Below, piece by piece: positions 1 to 6,976 of a DNA stretch of 34,906 nt. The stretch is taken from assembly GCA_910585935.1 (NCBI GenBank), contig CAJUHN010000010.1, positions 1-34,906 on the forward strand, given 5' to 3'. Position 1 is the first letter of the stretch, and every line of letters starts with the position of its first letter. Source of the stretch: an uncultured Lachnospiraceae bacterium. Its GTDB lineage: Bacteria; Bacillota; Clostridia; Lachnospirales; Lachnospiraceae. The position numbers and the translations under genes are program-made. Under the pieces are notes generated by a model. It was given only the letters and a program-made list of their open reading frames with translations. It did no database searches and had not been told where the DNA came from.

Positions 1-67
1 CTCCCGCTCCGTTCCAGACGTAGCGGGAGCGCGGCTTCGTTGGAATAGAGGAGTTCCTGCGCGAACC
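1..67 (-). repeat. Element R copy 1 (partial, window edge)
   Basis: The end module of element R, with GCGCGGCTTCGTTGGAATA followed by GCGAACC, in minus orientation. The first 26 bases are a fold-back: CTCCCGCT and AGCGGGAG flank a core that reads in the opposite direction to other copies. The rest of the element lies outside the window, or the edge is an assembly fold-back. Confidence 0.75.
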
Positions 68-186
68 TTTAGTCAATTTCTTCTTATATCAACGAATCTT
101 TGAATAGTAAAGAGATATATTTTATAGAAAATTTTTGTAGACTTTTTATTAAATAAGTTGTAAAATAAGACTATAGAATTTTATAT

Positions 187-218
187 GTGCAAAAAGGTTT
201 ACATTATTGCACGTTTTT
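187..218 (+). terminator. Possible weak terminator
   Basis: A 6-bp inverted repeat (GTGCAA/TTGCAC) with a 14-nt loop, followed by GTTTTT. It could end a gene lying left of the window. The stem is short, so this is tentative. Confidence 0.3.
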
Positions 219-233
219 AGAATAGTCAATAAA

Positions 234-379
234 CTAGCAAAGGTAAGGAAGTATTTTATAAGAAGCCGCTTGGAAGACGTTGATACTTAATGAACAAACC
301 CATAAGGGTTCGGAAATTTAGTACTGTGTAGTCTTACACAGAGCGAGAGCGCGGATTCGCCTAGATGCCCTTGCCTTTG
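234..379 (-). repeat. Element R copy 2 (degenerate)
   Basis: Begins with the conserved CTAG and carries recognisable GGAAGACGTTGATACTTAA and GAGCGAGAGCGCGG blocks. The outer arms CAAAGGTAAGG/CCTTGCCTTTG still pair with one mismatch. The central block is the variant CTGTGTAAGACTACACAG (as read on the minus strand), itself a hairpin, shared only with copy 6. Lies upstream of marR in antisense orientation. Confidence 0.8.
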
Positions 380-507
380 TGATTCTTTGGTTAAGATGTC
401 CTCTAAACAGTTATAATCTATGTTTTCAAAATTCTATTCCTTTAAATATGGTTTATGAGTATATACTAAGAAATAATTATTTATATTATTCTCTATAAGA
501 TGAAATA

Positions 508-550
508 AAAATAGTTGACTATGCAACTATTTTGAGTTATACTTATAACT
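508..550 (+). promoter_or_regulatory. marR-MATE promoter with two overlapping dyads
   Basis: TTGACT (515-520) and TATACT (538-543) with a 17-nt spacer form a near-consensus sigma-A promoter. A perfect inverted repeat AAAATAGTTG/CAACTATTTT (508-517/524-533) covers the -35. A second perfect dyad AGTTATA/TATAACT (535-541/544-550) covers the -10. MarR proteins typically bind such AT-rich dyads containing GTTG/CAAC, so autoregulation by the product of the next gene is the natural reading (inference). Confidence 0.8.
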
Positions 551-587
551 ATTAATTTGGAAAAAATATATAGGATAGGGGATATTT

Positions 588-1010
588 ATGAATGATAGTA
601 TTGGAAAGATGATTTCTATCCTTCAACGTAAAGCTCAATCTTATTATACGAAGTTTCTCAAAGATTATGGTATATCATCTGCAGAATATCCAGTTCTTTT
701 TTATTTAAATGGGCGGGACGGAGTTACACAAGATGAAATTGTTACAGAACTAAGTATAGATAAGGGAGCTGTTACACGAATTTTACAATCGCTTTCTGAT
801 AAGCAAATGATTGAACGAAAAAAAGACGATTTTGACCACAGATGTAATCGCATTTTTTTAACAGAGCTTGGAAAAGAAACACATAAACCTGTTCATCAGG
901 CGAAGGAAAATTGGAATACTATACTAACAAAACACATGTCTGATAAAGAAGAAAAAGAATTGACAAGATTATTATCTCTTGCAATTCAAAATCTTAAGGA
1001 GTCGTTATGA
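588..1010 (+). CDS. MarR family transcriptional regulator
   Basis: A 140-residue winged-helix protein of normal MarR length. The recognition region runs from about residue 45 (GVTQDEIVTELSIDKGAVTR) into a wing with DFDHRCNRIFLTELG, the usual basic beta-hairpin of the family. C-terminal helices (about 100-140) should form the dimer interface. The start is the ATG after AGGATAGGGGAT. The stop overlaps the start of the MATE gene (ATGA), so the two are translationally coupled. Its role is probably to repress this operon through the dyads at 508-550 and to be relieved by a drug or metabolite that the pump exports. The ligand cannot be read from sequence. Confidence 0.93.
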   Translation: MNDSIGKMISILQRKAQSYYTKFLKDYGISSAEYPVLFYLNGRDGVTQDEIVTELSIDKGAVTRILQSLSDKQMIERKKDDFDHRCNRIFLTELGKETHKPVHQAKENWNTILTKHMSDKEEKELTRLLSLAIQNLKESL

Positions 1011-2437
1011 ACAAGGGAATAATAAAGAACCAATCTGAACCTATTATTGAATCGTCAAATAATTTTATACAAGCACAGCAAAAACAAAGTCCTCTTGGAA
1101 CAAAGCCAATAAAATCACTATTATTTCAATTTGCTGTTCCCAGCATTATTGCTATGTTAGTAAGTTCCTTATATAACATTGTTGATCAGTTTTTTATTGG
1201 TCGTAGTGTTGGAGAGTTGGGAAATGCGGCGACGAATATTTCTTATCCTCTTTCTATTTCTTGTGTAGCGATTGCTCTTTTATTTGGAATCGGAGGGGCA
1301 TCTGCCTTTAATATTTCAATGGGAAAAGGAGAGAGGCAAAAGGCAGTTTATTATCTTGGAAATGCTATAGTCCTGCTTTTTGGCTGTGGTATTATTTTAT
1401 GTTTGATTACATTATTGTTCCTAGAACCTTTGCTCCGCTTTTTTGGTTCACCTGACAATGTTCTTGACTATGCAAAGACTTATACAAGAATTGTAGCGTT
1501 TGGATTTCCTTTTCTAATTTTGACAACGGGAGGAGGTCATTTGATTCGCGCTGATGGTCGTCCTAAGATTAGTATGCTCTGTAATTTGACAGGAGCTGTT
1601 ATTAATGTATTACTTGACGCGATTTTTGTATTTGAACTTCATATGGGAATGGCAGGAGCTGCGATTGCTACTATTATTGGACAATTTATTTCTGGTGGAA
1701 TGGCGATTTGGTTTTTAAGCCATTGTCATACAGTAAAGGTATGTAGAGAACACTTAAAAATCCAAAAAAAAGTTGTTGCTCGGATTGCTGCCCTTGGTAC
1801 TGCTCCATGTAGTAATCAACTTGCTATGATGTTAGTACAAATTGTTATGAATAAATCTCTTAAGTATTATGGCTCGATTTCGATTTATGGAGAGTCAATA
1901 CCGATCGCTTGTGCAGGAATTATTACAAAAGTGAATCAGGTATTTTTATCATTTGTAATTGGTATTTCACAGGGATTACAACCGATTACAAGCTTTAATT
2001 ATGGCGCGAAACAGTATCGGAGAGTAAAAGAATCCTATCTTTTTGCAATAACTTGTGGTTTTCTATTGGCTCTTACAGCTTTCTTGCTGTTTCAATTCGC
2101 ACCAAGACAGATTATTTCTATTTTTGGGAATGGTTCAGAAGAATATTATAGTTTTGCGGTAAATTATTTTCACATTTTTCTATTTTGCACTTTTATCAAT
2201 TTTATGCAGCCTATTAGTTCAAACTTTTTTACATCAATCGGGAAACCAAAACGTGGAACTTTTTTATCCCTTACAAGACAAATTTTTTTTCTCTTGCCTT
2301 TGCTTTTAATCATTCCACTATTTATTGGAATTGATGGTATCATGTATGCAGGTCCAATCGCCGATTCCCTTGCAGGAATTGTGTCTATCATCATGATATG
2401 GAGGGAATTTAAACAGAGTGAATATTTAGAAAAGTAA
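1007..2437 (+). CDS. MATE family multidrug efflux transporter
   Basis: A 476-residue membrane protein of the MATE family, typically 12 helices exporting cationic drugs in exchange for Na+ or H+. The first helix (SIIAMLVSSLYNIVDQFFIG) has the typical MATE pattern and is followed by the conserved GxxxN-type region around ELGNAATNISYPL. The second half repeats the fold from about residue 250 (ALGTAPCSNQLAMMLVQIVM). It has about 34 hydrophilic residues before the first helix, slightly longer than usual. Its Shine-Dalgarno AAGGAG lies inside the end of marR, and the ATG overlaps the marR stop. Closest in type to MepA-like pumps beside MarR regulators. Substrate unknown. Confidence 0.93.
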   Translation: MNKGIIKNQSEPIIESSNNFIQAQQKQSPLGTKPIKSLLFQFAVPSIIAMLVSSLYNIVDQFFIGRSVGELGNAATNISYPLSISCVAIALLFGIGGASAFNISMGKGERQKAVYYLGNAIVLLFGCGIILCLITLLFLEPLLRFFGSPDNVLDYAKTYTRIVAFGFPFLILTTGGGHLIRADGRPKISMLCNLTGAVINVLLDAIFVFELHMGMAGAAIATIIGQFISGGMAIWFLSHCHTVKVCREHLKIQKKVVARIAALGTAPCSNQLAMMLVQIVMNKSLKYYGSISIYGESIPIACAGIITKVNQVFLSFVIGISQGLQPITSFNYGAKQYRRVKESYLFAITCGFLLALTAFLLFQFAPRQIISIFGNGSEEYYSFAVNYFHIFLFCTFINFMQPISSNFFTSIGKPKRGTFLSLTRQIFFLLPLLLIIPLFIGIDGIMYAGPIADSLAGIVSIIMIWREFKQSEYLEK

Positions 2438-2535
2438 AGAATATGATTGTGTATATGAAATGATGATTTAACTTTACAGTTTTTATAATTAAGGAATATG
2501 AAATATTTAGATAAATAATTTACTTTAACATCAGA

Positions 2536-2694
2536 GGTTCGCTGCGGCAAGGAACTATTCCAGCGAAGCCGCGCTTTCGCTCCGTTCCAGACGTAGTGGT
2601 ACTAAATTCGCAGCCCCGCTTCTTGCGAAGCTGCTCATTAAGTACCAACGTCTTCCAAGGGGCTTCTTTTGGAATAGTTCCTTGCCTTCGCTAG
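2536..2694 (+). repeat. Element R copy 3
   Basis: A full-length copy from GGTTCGC to CTAG. Terminal arms GGCAAGGAACTATTCC/GGAATAGTTCCTTGCC pair perfectly. The inner hairpin is GCAGCCCCGCTTCTTGCGAA with GCTGC. After CTAG comes a further shared flank (GGCTGTTCTAATTTGTGAAA) with a GTGAAA/TTTCAC dyad. Lies just 3' of the MATE gene in sense orientation. Confidence 0.92.
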
Positions 2695-2791
2695 GTTGTG
2701 GGCTGTTCTAATTTGTGAAAATTGAATTTCACATCATAGAATAAAAGATTGGAATGTTAATATAACTAAATTATAAATAATAAAGAAAAGT

Positions 2792-2817
2792 AGATGTCTG
2801 AAAGCAGATATTTTTAT
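2792..2817 (+). terminator. Putative intrinsic terminator between convergent genes
   Basis: ATGTCTG, loop AAAG, CAGATAT (one G-U pair), then a T-rich tract. Lies between two inverted R copies in the MATE/manA convergent gap and could end the MATE transcript. Confidence 0.5.
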
Positions 2818-2870
2818 TTATTTAAAAAAAGTGGTAAGGATATAAATTTTTTCTTAGAATAGCTAATAAA

Positions 2871-3024
2871 CTAGCACTGAGAAGCACCTATTCCAAAAGA
2901 AACCCCTTGGAAGACGTCGGTACTTAATGAGCAGCTCCATAAGGAGTTGCGAATTTAGTACCGCTACGTCTGGAACGGAGCCAAAGCGCGGCTTCGTTGG
3001 AATAGGTGCTTCTCGGTGCGAACC
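2871..3024 (-). repeat. Element R copy 4
   Basis: Full-length minus-strand copy, CTAG to GAACC. Its terminal stem differs from other copies yet still pairs: GAGAAGCACCTATTCC/GGAATAGGTGCTTCTC. The inner hairpin is GCAGCTCCATAAGGAGTTGC. Lies directly 3' of the minus-strand manA gene, so it is again in sense orientation relative to the gene it follows. Confidence 0.92.
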
Positions 3025-3046
3025 ATTTATAAAAATGATGTTTTTT

Positions 3047-4789
3047 CTATTTTACTCTTGCTACAATCAATATTACTTTTTCTATTCCTTCTGCTGGACG
3101 TATTTTATATTTGTTTACACTGGCTGGAACAATAAAGGTTTCTGCATAATGTACAGTAAATGGGGGGAATTCATTATTTTCACTTAAGATAGTGGCTTCT
3201 TGTCCCTCTACTAAATTTAACATATTTACGCTTCCTTTCGTTTCAAGAGTAGATTCTGTCCAAACTGTGTGTCGAAATGTTTCAATAAATTCTCTTTCAT
3301 GTAAACCCGTCTGTTCTATTTTTTTATCTTCATCTTGATAAATCTCTTTTTCCTGATAGTATAAATTTTGATAGATCCAATCGGTATCTCTTTCCCACTG
3401 GATATTTTGTATGCCATGTTCTAAATGAATAGGTCTGGGTTTTCCATCTAATCCTGTTCTCTGCCAATCCCAAAGCTTAAATGTAAAGATATATGGAGTA
3501 GCGCTAATTTCTAATACCATATTTCCTGCTCCAGAACAATGAATCGTTCCTGCTGGGATAGAAATGTGATCATGTTTTTTGACAGGAAGTTTATTTATAT
3601 ATTTCTCTGCTTCAAAGATAATTTCCCCATTCTGTGCTCTATAGAGGTCTTCTTCCATAGCTGTTTTATTAACATTTTCTTGCACTCCTAGATAAACAAA
3701 GGTTTCTTCTCCTTGTGTATCTAAAATATAGTAGCTTTCATCTTGGGTATAGTGCATATTAAATTTTTCTTGGATATATTCGGTCAAAGGATGTACTTGT
3801 AAAGAAAGATTTTGTCCCCCAATTGTATCTAATAAGTCAAATCTGATTGGAAATTCATCTCCAAACCGAGCATGAACTTTTTCTCCTAGAAGGGGTCTGG
3901 CTTCTAAAAATACTAAGTCTATCGCTGGTATTTCAAGAAAAACTTCTCCAAACTGATATCTTAAGCTATTTTCTTCTGGTACGCCATCAAAACTCCATGC
4001 ATAATTACTTTTATTTTCTGTTAAACCGAAGTTATCTTTCATCCAATGTCCTCCCCAAACTCCAGGGTCAAAATAAGGAACTAAACGGAATGGCTCTCTT
4101 GCAGTCTGTTTTAATGCTTGAAAAAAGGCTTCTGATGTCACCATAGAAGGTTTTTTCTCCTGAGTTGTGTCTAATAGATAATCTATATTTTTTATTATCT
4201 TTTTTTTATGTTTATCTGCCCATCTCCATTCAGCAAAATAACCTCTTTTATATTTAGTAAGAATAGGGGCATCTTCATTGAAACTTCTCCAATTTGCCAT
4301 TCCTTTTCGATAACGGAGTTGTATTTCCCAGCGCGGCATGTCTGCATAAATAAAAATATCTCCTTCTGTTATCAGTGATGCTCCTACACCATAGACAAGT
4401 ATGATACCTTCTTTTTCAGTTTCTATCTTTTCTTTATATTCTTTTAGAAAGTCTTTTTTAAAATAATCGGATAGTGAATGAGTAGTCATTTTTCCAAAGA
4501 CTCTGTCTTCTGTCAGATCTTCTTTTATCAGTTCTTCTAGTTCTTCTGGGGTCATGGCACAGTCATCGCTATTTATTGTTAAACATGGATTTAATTTTTT
4601 GAAATTTTCTAGAATTTCTTTTTGATATACTCCCGGATAACACTCTATCACAAAAACAGTTTTTTTATGTTCTTCTATTTTGGACTTTAATTCTTGTATA
4701 ATGTTTTCATAACCTGTCCATGCACATTTTCCTTTTGTTTTTATTATTTTATAAGGCTTTTGATCATAATTTATAGTTCTGGTTTTCAT
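3047..4789 (-). CDS. manA: Class I mannose-6-phosphate isomerase with N-terminal kinase-like domain
   Basis: Interconverts mannose-6-P and fructose-6-P in the cytoplasm; Zn-dependent cupin fold. Residues about 225-580 are the isomerase: PYFDPGVWGGHWM at its start, LSLQVHPL (Gln and His zinc ligands), DESYYILD (Glu ligand) and IPAGTIHCSG (His ligand). Canonical enzymes are about 310-390 residues; this one has 580. The first 210 or so residues resemble a P-loop nucleotide/sugar kinase (strand VFVIECYPGV, then NSDDC, then a kinase-like EGIILVYGVGASL), but the Walker A GKS/T is missing, so that part is probably not catalytic (inference). Divergent from the gntR-ROK-mannosidase operon, with a palindrome in its promoter spacer. 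No interruption seen. Confidence 0.9.
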   Translation of the reverse strand: MKTRTINYDQKPYKIIKTKGKCAWTGYENIIQELKSKIEEHKKTVFVIECYPGVYQKEILENFKKLNPCLTINSDDCAMTPEELEELIKEDLTEDRVFGKMTTHSLSDYFKKDFLKEYKEKIETEKEGIILVYGVGASLITEGDIFIYADMPRWEIQLRYRKGMANWRSFNEDAPILTKYKRGYFAEWRWADKHKKKIIKNIDYLLDTTQEKKPSMVTSEAFFQALKQTAREPFRLVPYFDPGVWGGHWMKDNFGLTENKSNYAWSFDGVPEENSLRYQFGEVFLEIPAIDLVFLEARPLLGEKVHARFGDEFPIRFDLLDTIGGQNLSLQVHPLTEYIQEKFNMHYTQDESYYILDTQGEETFVYLGVQENVNKTAMEEDLYRAQNGEIIFEAEKYINKLPVKKHDHISIPAGTIHCSGAGNMVLEISATPYIFTFKLWDWQRTGLDGKPRPIHLEHGIQNIQWERDTDWIYQNLYYQEKEIYQDEDKKIEQTGLHEREFIETFRHTVWTESTLETKGSVNMLNLVEGQEATILSENNEFPPFTVHYAETFIVPASVNKYKIRPAEGIEKVILIVARVK

Positions 4790-4881
4790 TTTTCACTTAT
4801 ATACATAATAGTTGTATATTTTCCTTTCTATATTTTTTGATTATTCCTTTTGGATTTTTAAGAAAAATTTTTTATATTCTG

Positions 4882-4910
4882 ATTATACAATATGTAAATA
4901 CATTTATCAA
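4882..4910 (-). promoter_or_regulatory. manA promoter with operator in the spacer
   Basis: On the minus strand TTGATA (4910-4905), 17-nt spacer, TATAAT (4887-4882). The palindrome ATGTATTTACAT (4903-4892 as read on the minus strand) fills the spacer, an ideal place for repression. Confidence 0.75.
4892..4903. promoter_or_regulatory. Operator 1 (probable GntR site)
   Basis: ATGTAAATACAT: arms ATGTA/TACAT around a 2-bp centre. Same arms as operator 2, 41 bp centre to centre, roughly four helical turns. Probable binding site of the GntR/HutC-type regulator encoded at 5322. Confidence 0.7.
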
Positions 4911-4930
4911 TATCTATTTTATTTTTTTAT

Positions 4931-4946
4931 AAATGTATTTACATTT
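4931..4946. promoter_or_regulatory. Operator 2 (probable GntR site)
   Basis: AAATGTATTTACATTT: 7-bp arms AAATGTA/TACATTT around TT. It overlaps the -35 of the gntR operon promoter, so binding would block polymerase. Confidence 0.72.
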
Positions 4947-4966
4947 GAGGTGTTCTATGCTATACT
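4938..4966 (+). promoter_or_regulatory. gntR-ROK-mannosidase promoter
   Basis: TTTACA (4938-4943), 17-nt spacer, TATACT (4961-4966). Transcription would begin near 4973, giving a 5' leader of about 350 nt that contains R copy 5 and the conserved leader region before the start at 5322. Confidence 0.75.
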
Positions 4967-5012
4967 GAACATCAATAAAAGTATATAGGTGATTGTAAAG
5001 GTCAAAAGGGGA

Positions 5013-5160
5013 CGCTACGGCAAGGAAGTATTCCAGCGAAGCCGCGCTTTCGCTCCGTTCCAGACGTAGCGGTACTAAATTCGCAGCCTCTAGCAGGACT
5101 GCTTATTAAGTACCGACGTCTTCCAAGGGGCTTCTTATGGAATACTTCCTTGCTTCCGCT
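5013..5160 (+). repeat. Element R copy 5 (inside 5' leader)
   Basis: A full copy with arms CAAGGAAGTATTCC/GGAATACTTCCTTG and outer CGCTACGG/CTTCCGCT; the terminal CTAG is replaced by CTGA. It lies downstream of the predicted gntR operon promoter, so it should be transcribed as part of the leader RNA. Flanking sequence on both sides is shared with copy 12. Confidence 0.92.
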
Positions 5161-5197
5161 GATCATTGGCTGTTCTGCTTTTTGAAAAGTGAATGTT

Positions 5198-5296
5198 ATG
5201 ATAAGTTATGAAATCGAAGTGAGAAGAGATACGGAAGGAATTTTCAGCAAGAGTAGTATTTCTATGATGTTTGGAGTTTTACAATTACCTAAATAA
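5198..5296 (+). other. Conserved leader region with possible 32-codon ORF
   Basis: Between R copy 5 and gntR. ATG to TAA gives 32 codons starting MISYEIEVRR and ending IFSKSSISMMFGVLQLPK. The leader of uxuA (23834-23935) carries the same frame with several silent third-base differences but an in-frame TAG at codon 11. No good Shine-Dalgarno is seen. It may be a leader peptide, a relic of a gene, or simply conserved leader RNA. Confidence 0.45.
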
Positions 5297-5321
5297 AAGT
5301 ATAAAAAGAAAGGAGTTTTTT

Positions 5322-6038
5322 ATGAAGCTGCATCAACAGGTAGAACATTATATATTAGATCGTATCAAAAATGGTGAGCTAAAACCCGGAGATCAAATAC
5401 CTACAGAAAATGAATTCGCTGAACTTTTAAATGCAAGCCGTCCTACGGTTAGACAGGCGTTAAATAGATTAGTGGTGCAGGGTTATATTGTACGTAAAAA
5501 GGGAATCGGTTCTTTTGTTACAGAAACGAAACTTATTCATGAATCAACTTCATATATTTCCAGTTATCGTAAAGAGGCTCAAAAGTATAATTATGAAATT
5601 CTGACAAAAGTGTTATGTTTGGAAGTAAAAAAGGCAGATGAATATATTGTTGATAAATTAAATATCAAAAAAGGAAAAAATGTTACTATGCTCACTCGTC
5701 TTAGAACCATACCTCAATATAATCAAGGGCATCCGGTTGTTTTGACTACAGTATATGTCCCTTATGAAAGATTTCCAGATATGGAACAGATAGATTTTTC
5801 TAATCGATCTTTTTATGACATATTAAATGAAAATGATTTGGAAGTGAAGCACGCGGAACGAGAGTTAGAAGTTATTCTTCCTGATAAAGAAACGGCTGAT
5901 CTTTTAGAAATCAATAAATTTGAACCTGTAATTTTTATCTCTTCTGTTGGAAAGACAGAAAATGATATGATAATAGAATATTCAGAAAGTTTTTATCCTG
6001 CAAGCAGCAGTAAATTTATGATAAATATTCAGCATTAG
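5322..6038 (+). CDS. GntR/HutC family transcriptional regulator
   Basis: 238 residues from the ATG at 5322, which follows AAAGGAG. An upstream in-frame ATG at 5271 lies in the conserved leader without a ribosome site and is rejected. Residues about 3-65 are the winged helix (GDQIPTENEFAELLNASRPT, then VRKKGIGSFV). About 90-235 is a UTRA effector domain (LTRLRTIPQYNQGHPVVLTT; ending EYSESFYPASSSKFMI). HutC-subfamily members sense small sugars or sugar phosphates. First gene of an operon with a ROK kinase and GH38 mannosidase and divergent from manA, so the effector may be mannose-6-P or a mannoside (inference). The twin palindromes at 4892 and 4931 are the likely targets. Confidence 0.92.
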   Translation: MKLHQQVEHYILDRIKNGELKPGDQIPTENEFAELLNASRPTVRQALNRLVVQGYIVRKKGIGSFVTETKLIHESTSYISSYRKEAQKYNYEILTKVLCLEVKKADEYIVDKLNIKKGKNVTMLTRLRTIPQYNQGHPVVLTTVYVPYERFPDMEQIDFSNRSFYDILNENDLEVKHAERELEVILPDKETADLLEINKFEPVIFISSVGKTENDMIIEYSESFYPASSSKFMINIQH

Positions 6039-6047
6039 GAGAAGATT

Positions 6048-6974
6048 ATGAAAAATACTTATATTATTTGTTTTGACGTGGGAGGAAATACAATTAAAAG
6101 TGCTGTTTTGAACAATGAAGGTGAGCTGGTTTGTCAGATACAGAATTTTCCATCTATGGCAGTTTGCTCTAAAGATATTATTTTACAGAACTTTGCTCAT
6201 ATTTTTGAGGTATTGTTGGGGTATATTCCAGATAAAGAAAATATTAGGGGGATCTGTTTTGCTTTTCCGGGAGAATTTGATTATGAAAATGGCATCTGTC
6301 TTATGAAAGGAGTTGCTAAGTATGATGCTTTATTTCAGGTGAATTTAAAGGAAGAGTTTAAGCATTTATTTGAGGTAGAACCAGTGCTTTCTTGTCTTAA
6401 AGGTGTTCCTATTTCTTTTTTAAATGATGTTTCTGGATTCGCCATTGGAGAATGTGCGCTTGGAAAAGCCCATATGTTTTCTAAAGTGATGTATTTGTGT
6501 ATTGGCACAGGATGTGGTTCTGCTTTTAGTATAGATGGTTGTTTCTCTACAGATGAAACGAAAGGGATTCCTCCTAAAGGTTGGGTATATAATACACCTT
6601 TTAGAGATAGCATAATTGATGATTATATTTCTATTCGAGGCTTAAAAGAACTTTCTGGAAAGTTTATGAAAGAACCCCTTTCTGGATTAGATTTATTTCA
6701 TTTAGCTCAGAAAAATGATTCAAATGCACTTGCTTGTTTTTTAGAATTTGGGAAAATGATTCAGGAGGCTATTTCACCTTTTTTAGAAAGTTTTTCTCCA
6801 GATTGTGTAGTTTTTGGAGGACAGATATCGAATAGTTTTTCTTATTTTTCTGAGGGATTTTTATTTTTGGATAGAATAAAATTTGTTTATCACAGTGCAG
6901 AAACTTCTCTGCGCACTTTACAGGGATTAGCACTTATATCAAAAAATTATAAAGAAAAGAAAGGATATGAATAG
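6048..6974 (+). CDS. ROK family sugar kinase (probable mannose kinase)
   Basis: 308 residues, normal ROK length. The N-terminal phosphate-binding loop is FDVGGNTIKSAV (Asp10). The catalytic aspartate is in FLNDVSGFAIGE (Asp127). The second phosphate motif is CIGTGCGSAF. The zinc-binding motif of many ROK kinases and repressors (CxCGxxGCxE) is absent: the equivalent stretch is KGIPPKGWVYNTPF. No DNA-binding domain is fused, so it is an enzyme rather than a NagC-type repressor. Starts 9 nt after gntR with AGGAGAAG, and the mannosidase begins 2 nt after its stop. Context suggests it phosphorylates mannose for ManA. Glucose or N-acetylmannosamine remain possible substrates. Confidence 0.87.
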   Translation: MKNTYIICFDVGGNTIKSAVLNNEGELVCQIQNFPSMAVCSKDIILQNFAHIFEVLLGYIPDKENIRGICFAFPGEFDYENGICLMKGVAKYDALFQVNLKEEFKHLFEVEPVLSCLKGVPISFLNDVSGFAIGECALGKAHMFSKVMYLCIGTGCGSAFSIDGCFSTDETKGIPPKGWVYNTPFRDSIIDDYISIRGLKELSGKFMKEPLSGLDLFHLAQKNDSNALACFLEFGKMIQEAISPFLESFSPDCVVFGGQISNSFSYFSEGFLFLDRIKFVYHSAETSLRTLQGLALISKNYKEKKGYE

Positions 6975-6976
6975 TT

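Noticed and set aside
2927..3187. 86-codon ORF over R copy 4 and the end of manA
   Set aside because: It translates the repeat and the antisense of manA; no independent ribosome site.
3847..4146. 99-codon plus-strand ORF inside manA
   Set aside because: Antisense shadow of a clearly conserved coding region.
5271..5321. Upstream start for the GntR gene
   Set aside because: The 17 extra residues lie in the conserved leader, and the ATG at 5322 has the AAAGGAG site and the normal family N-terminus.
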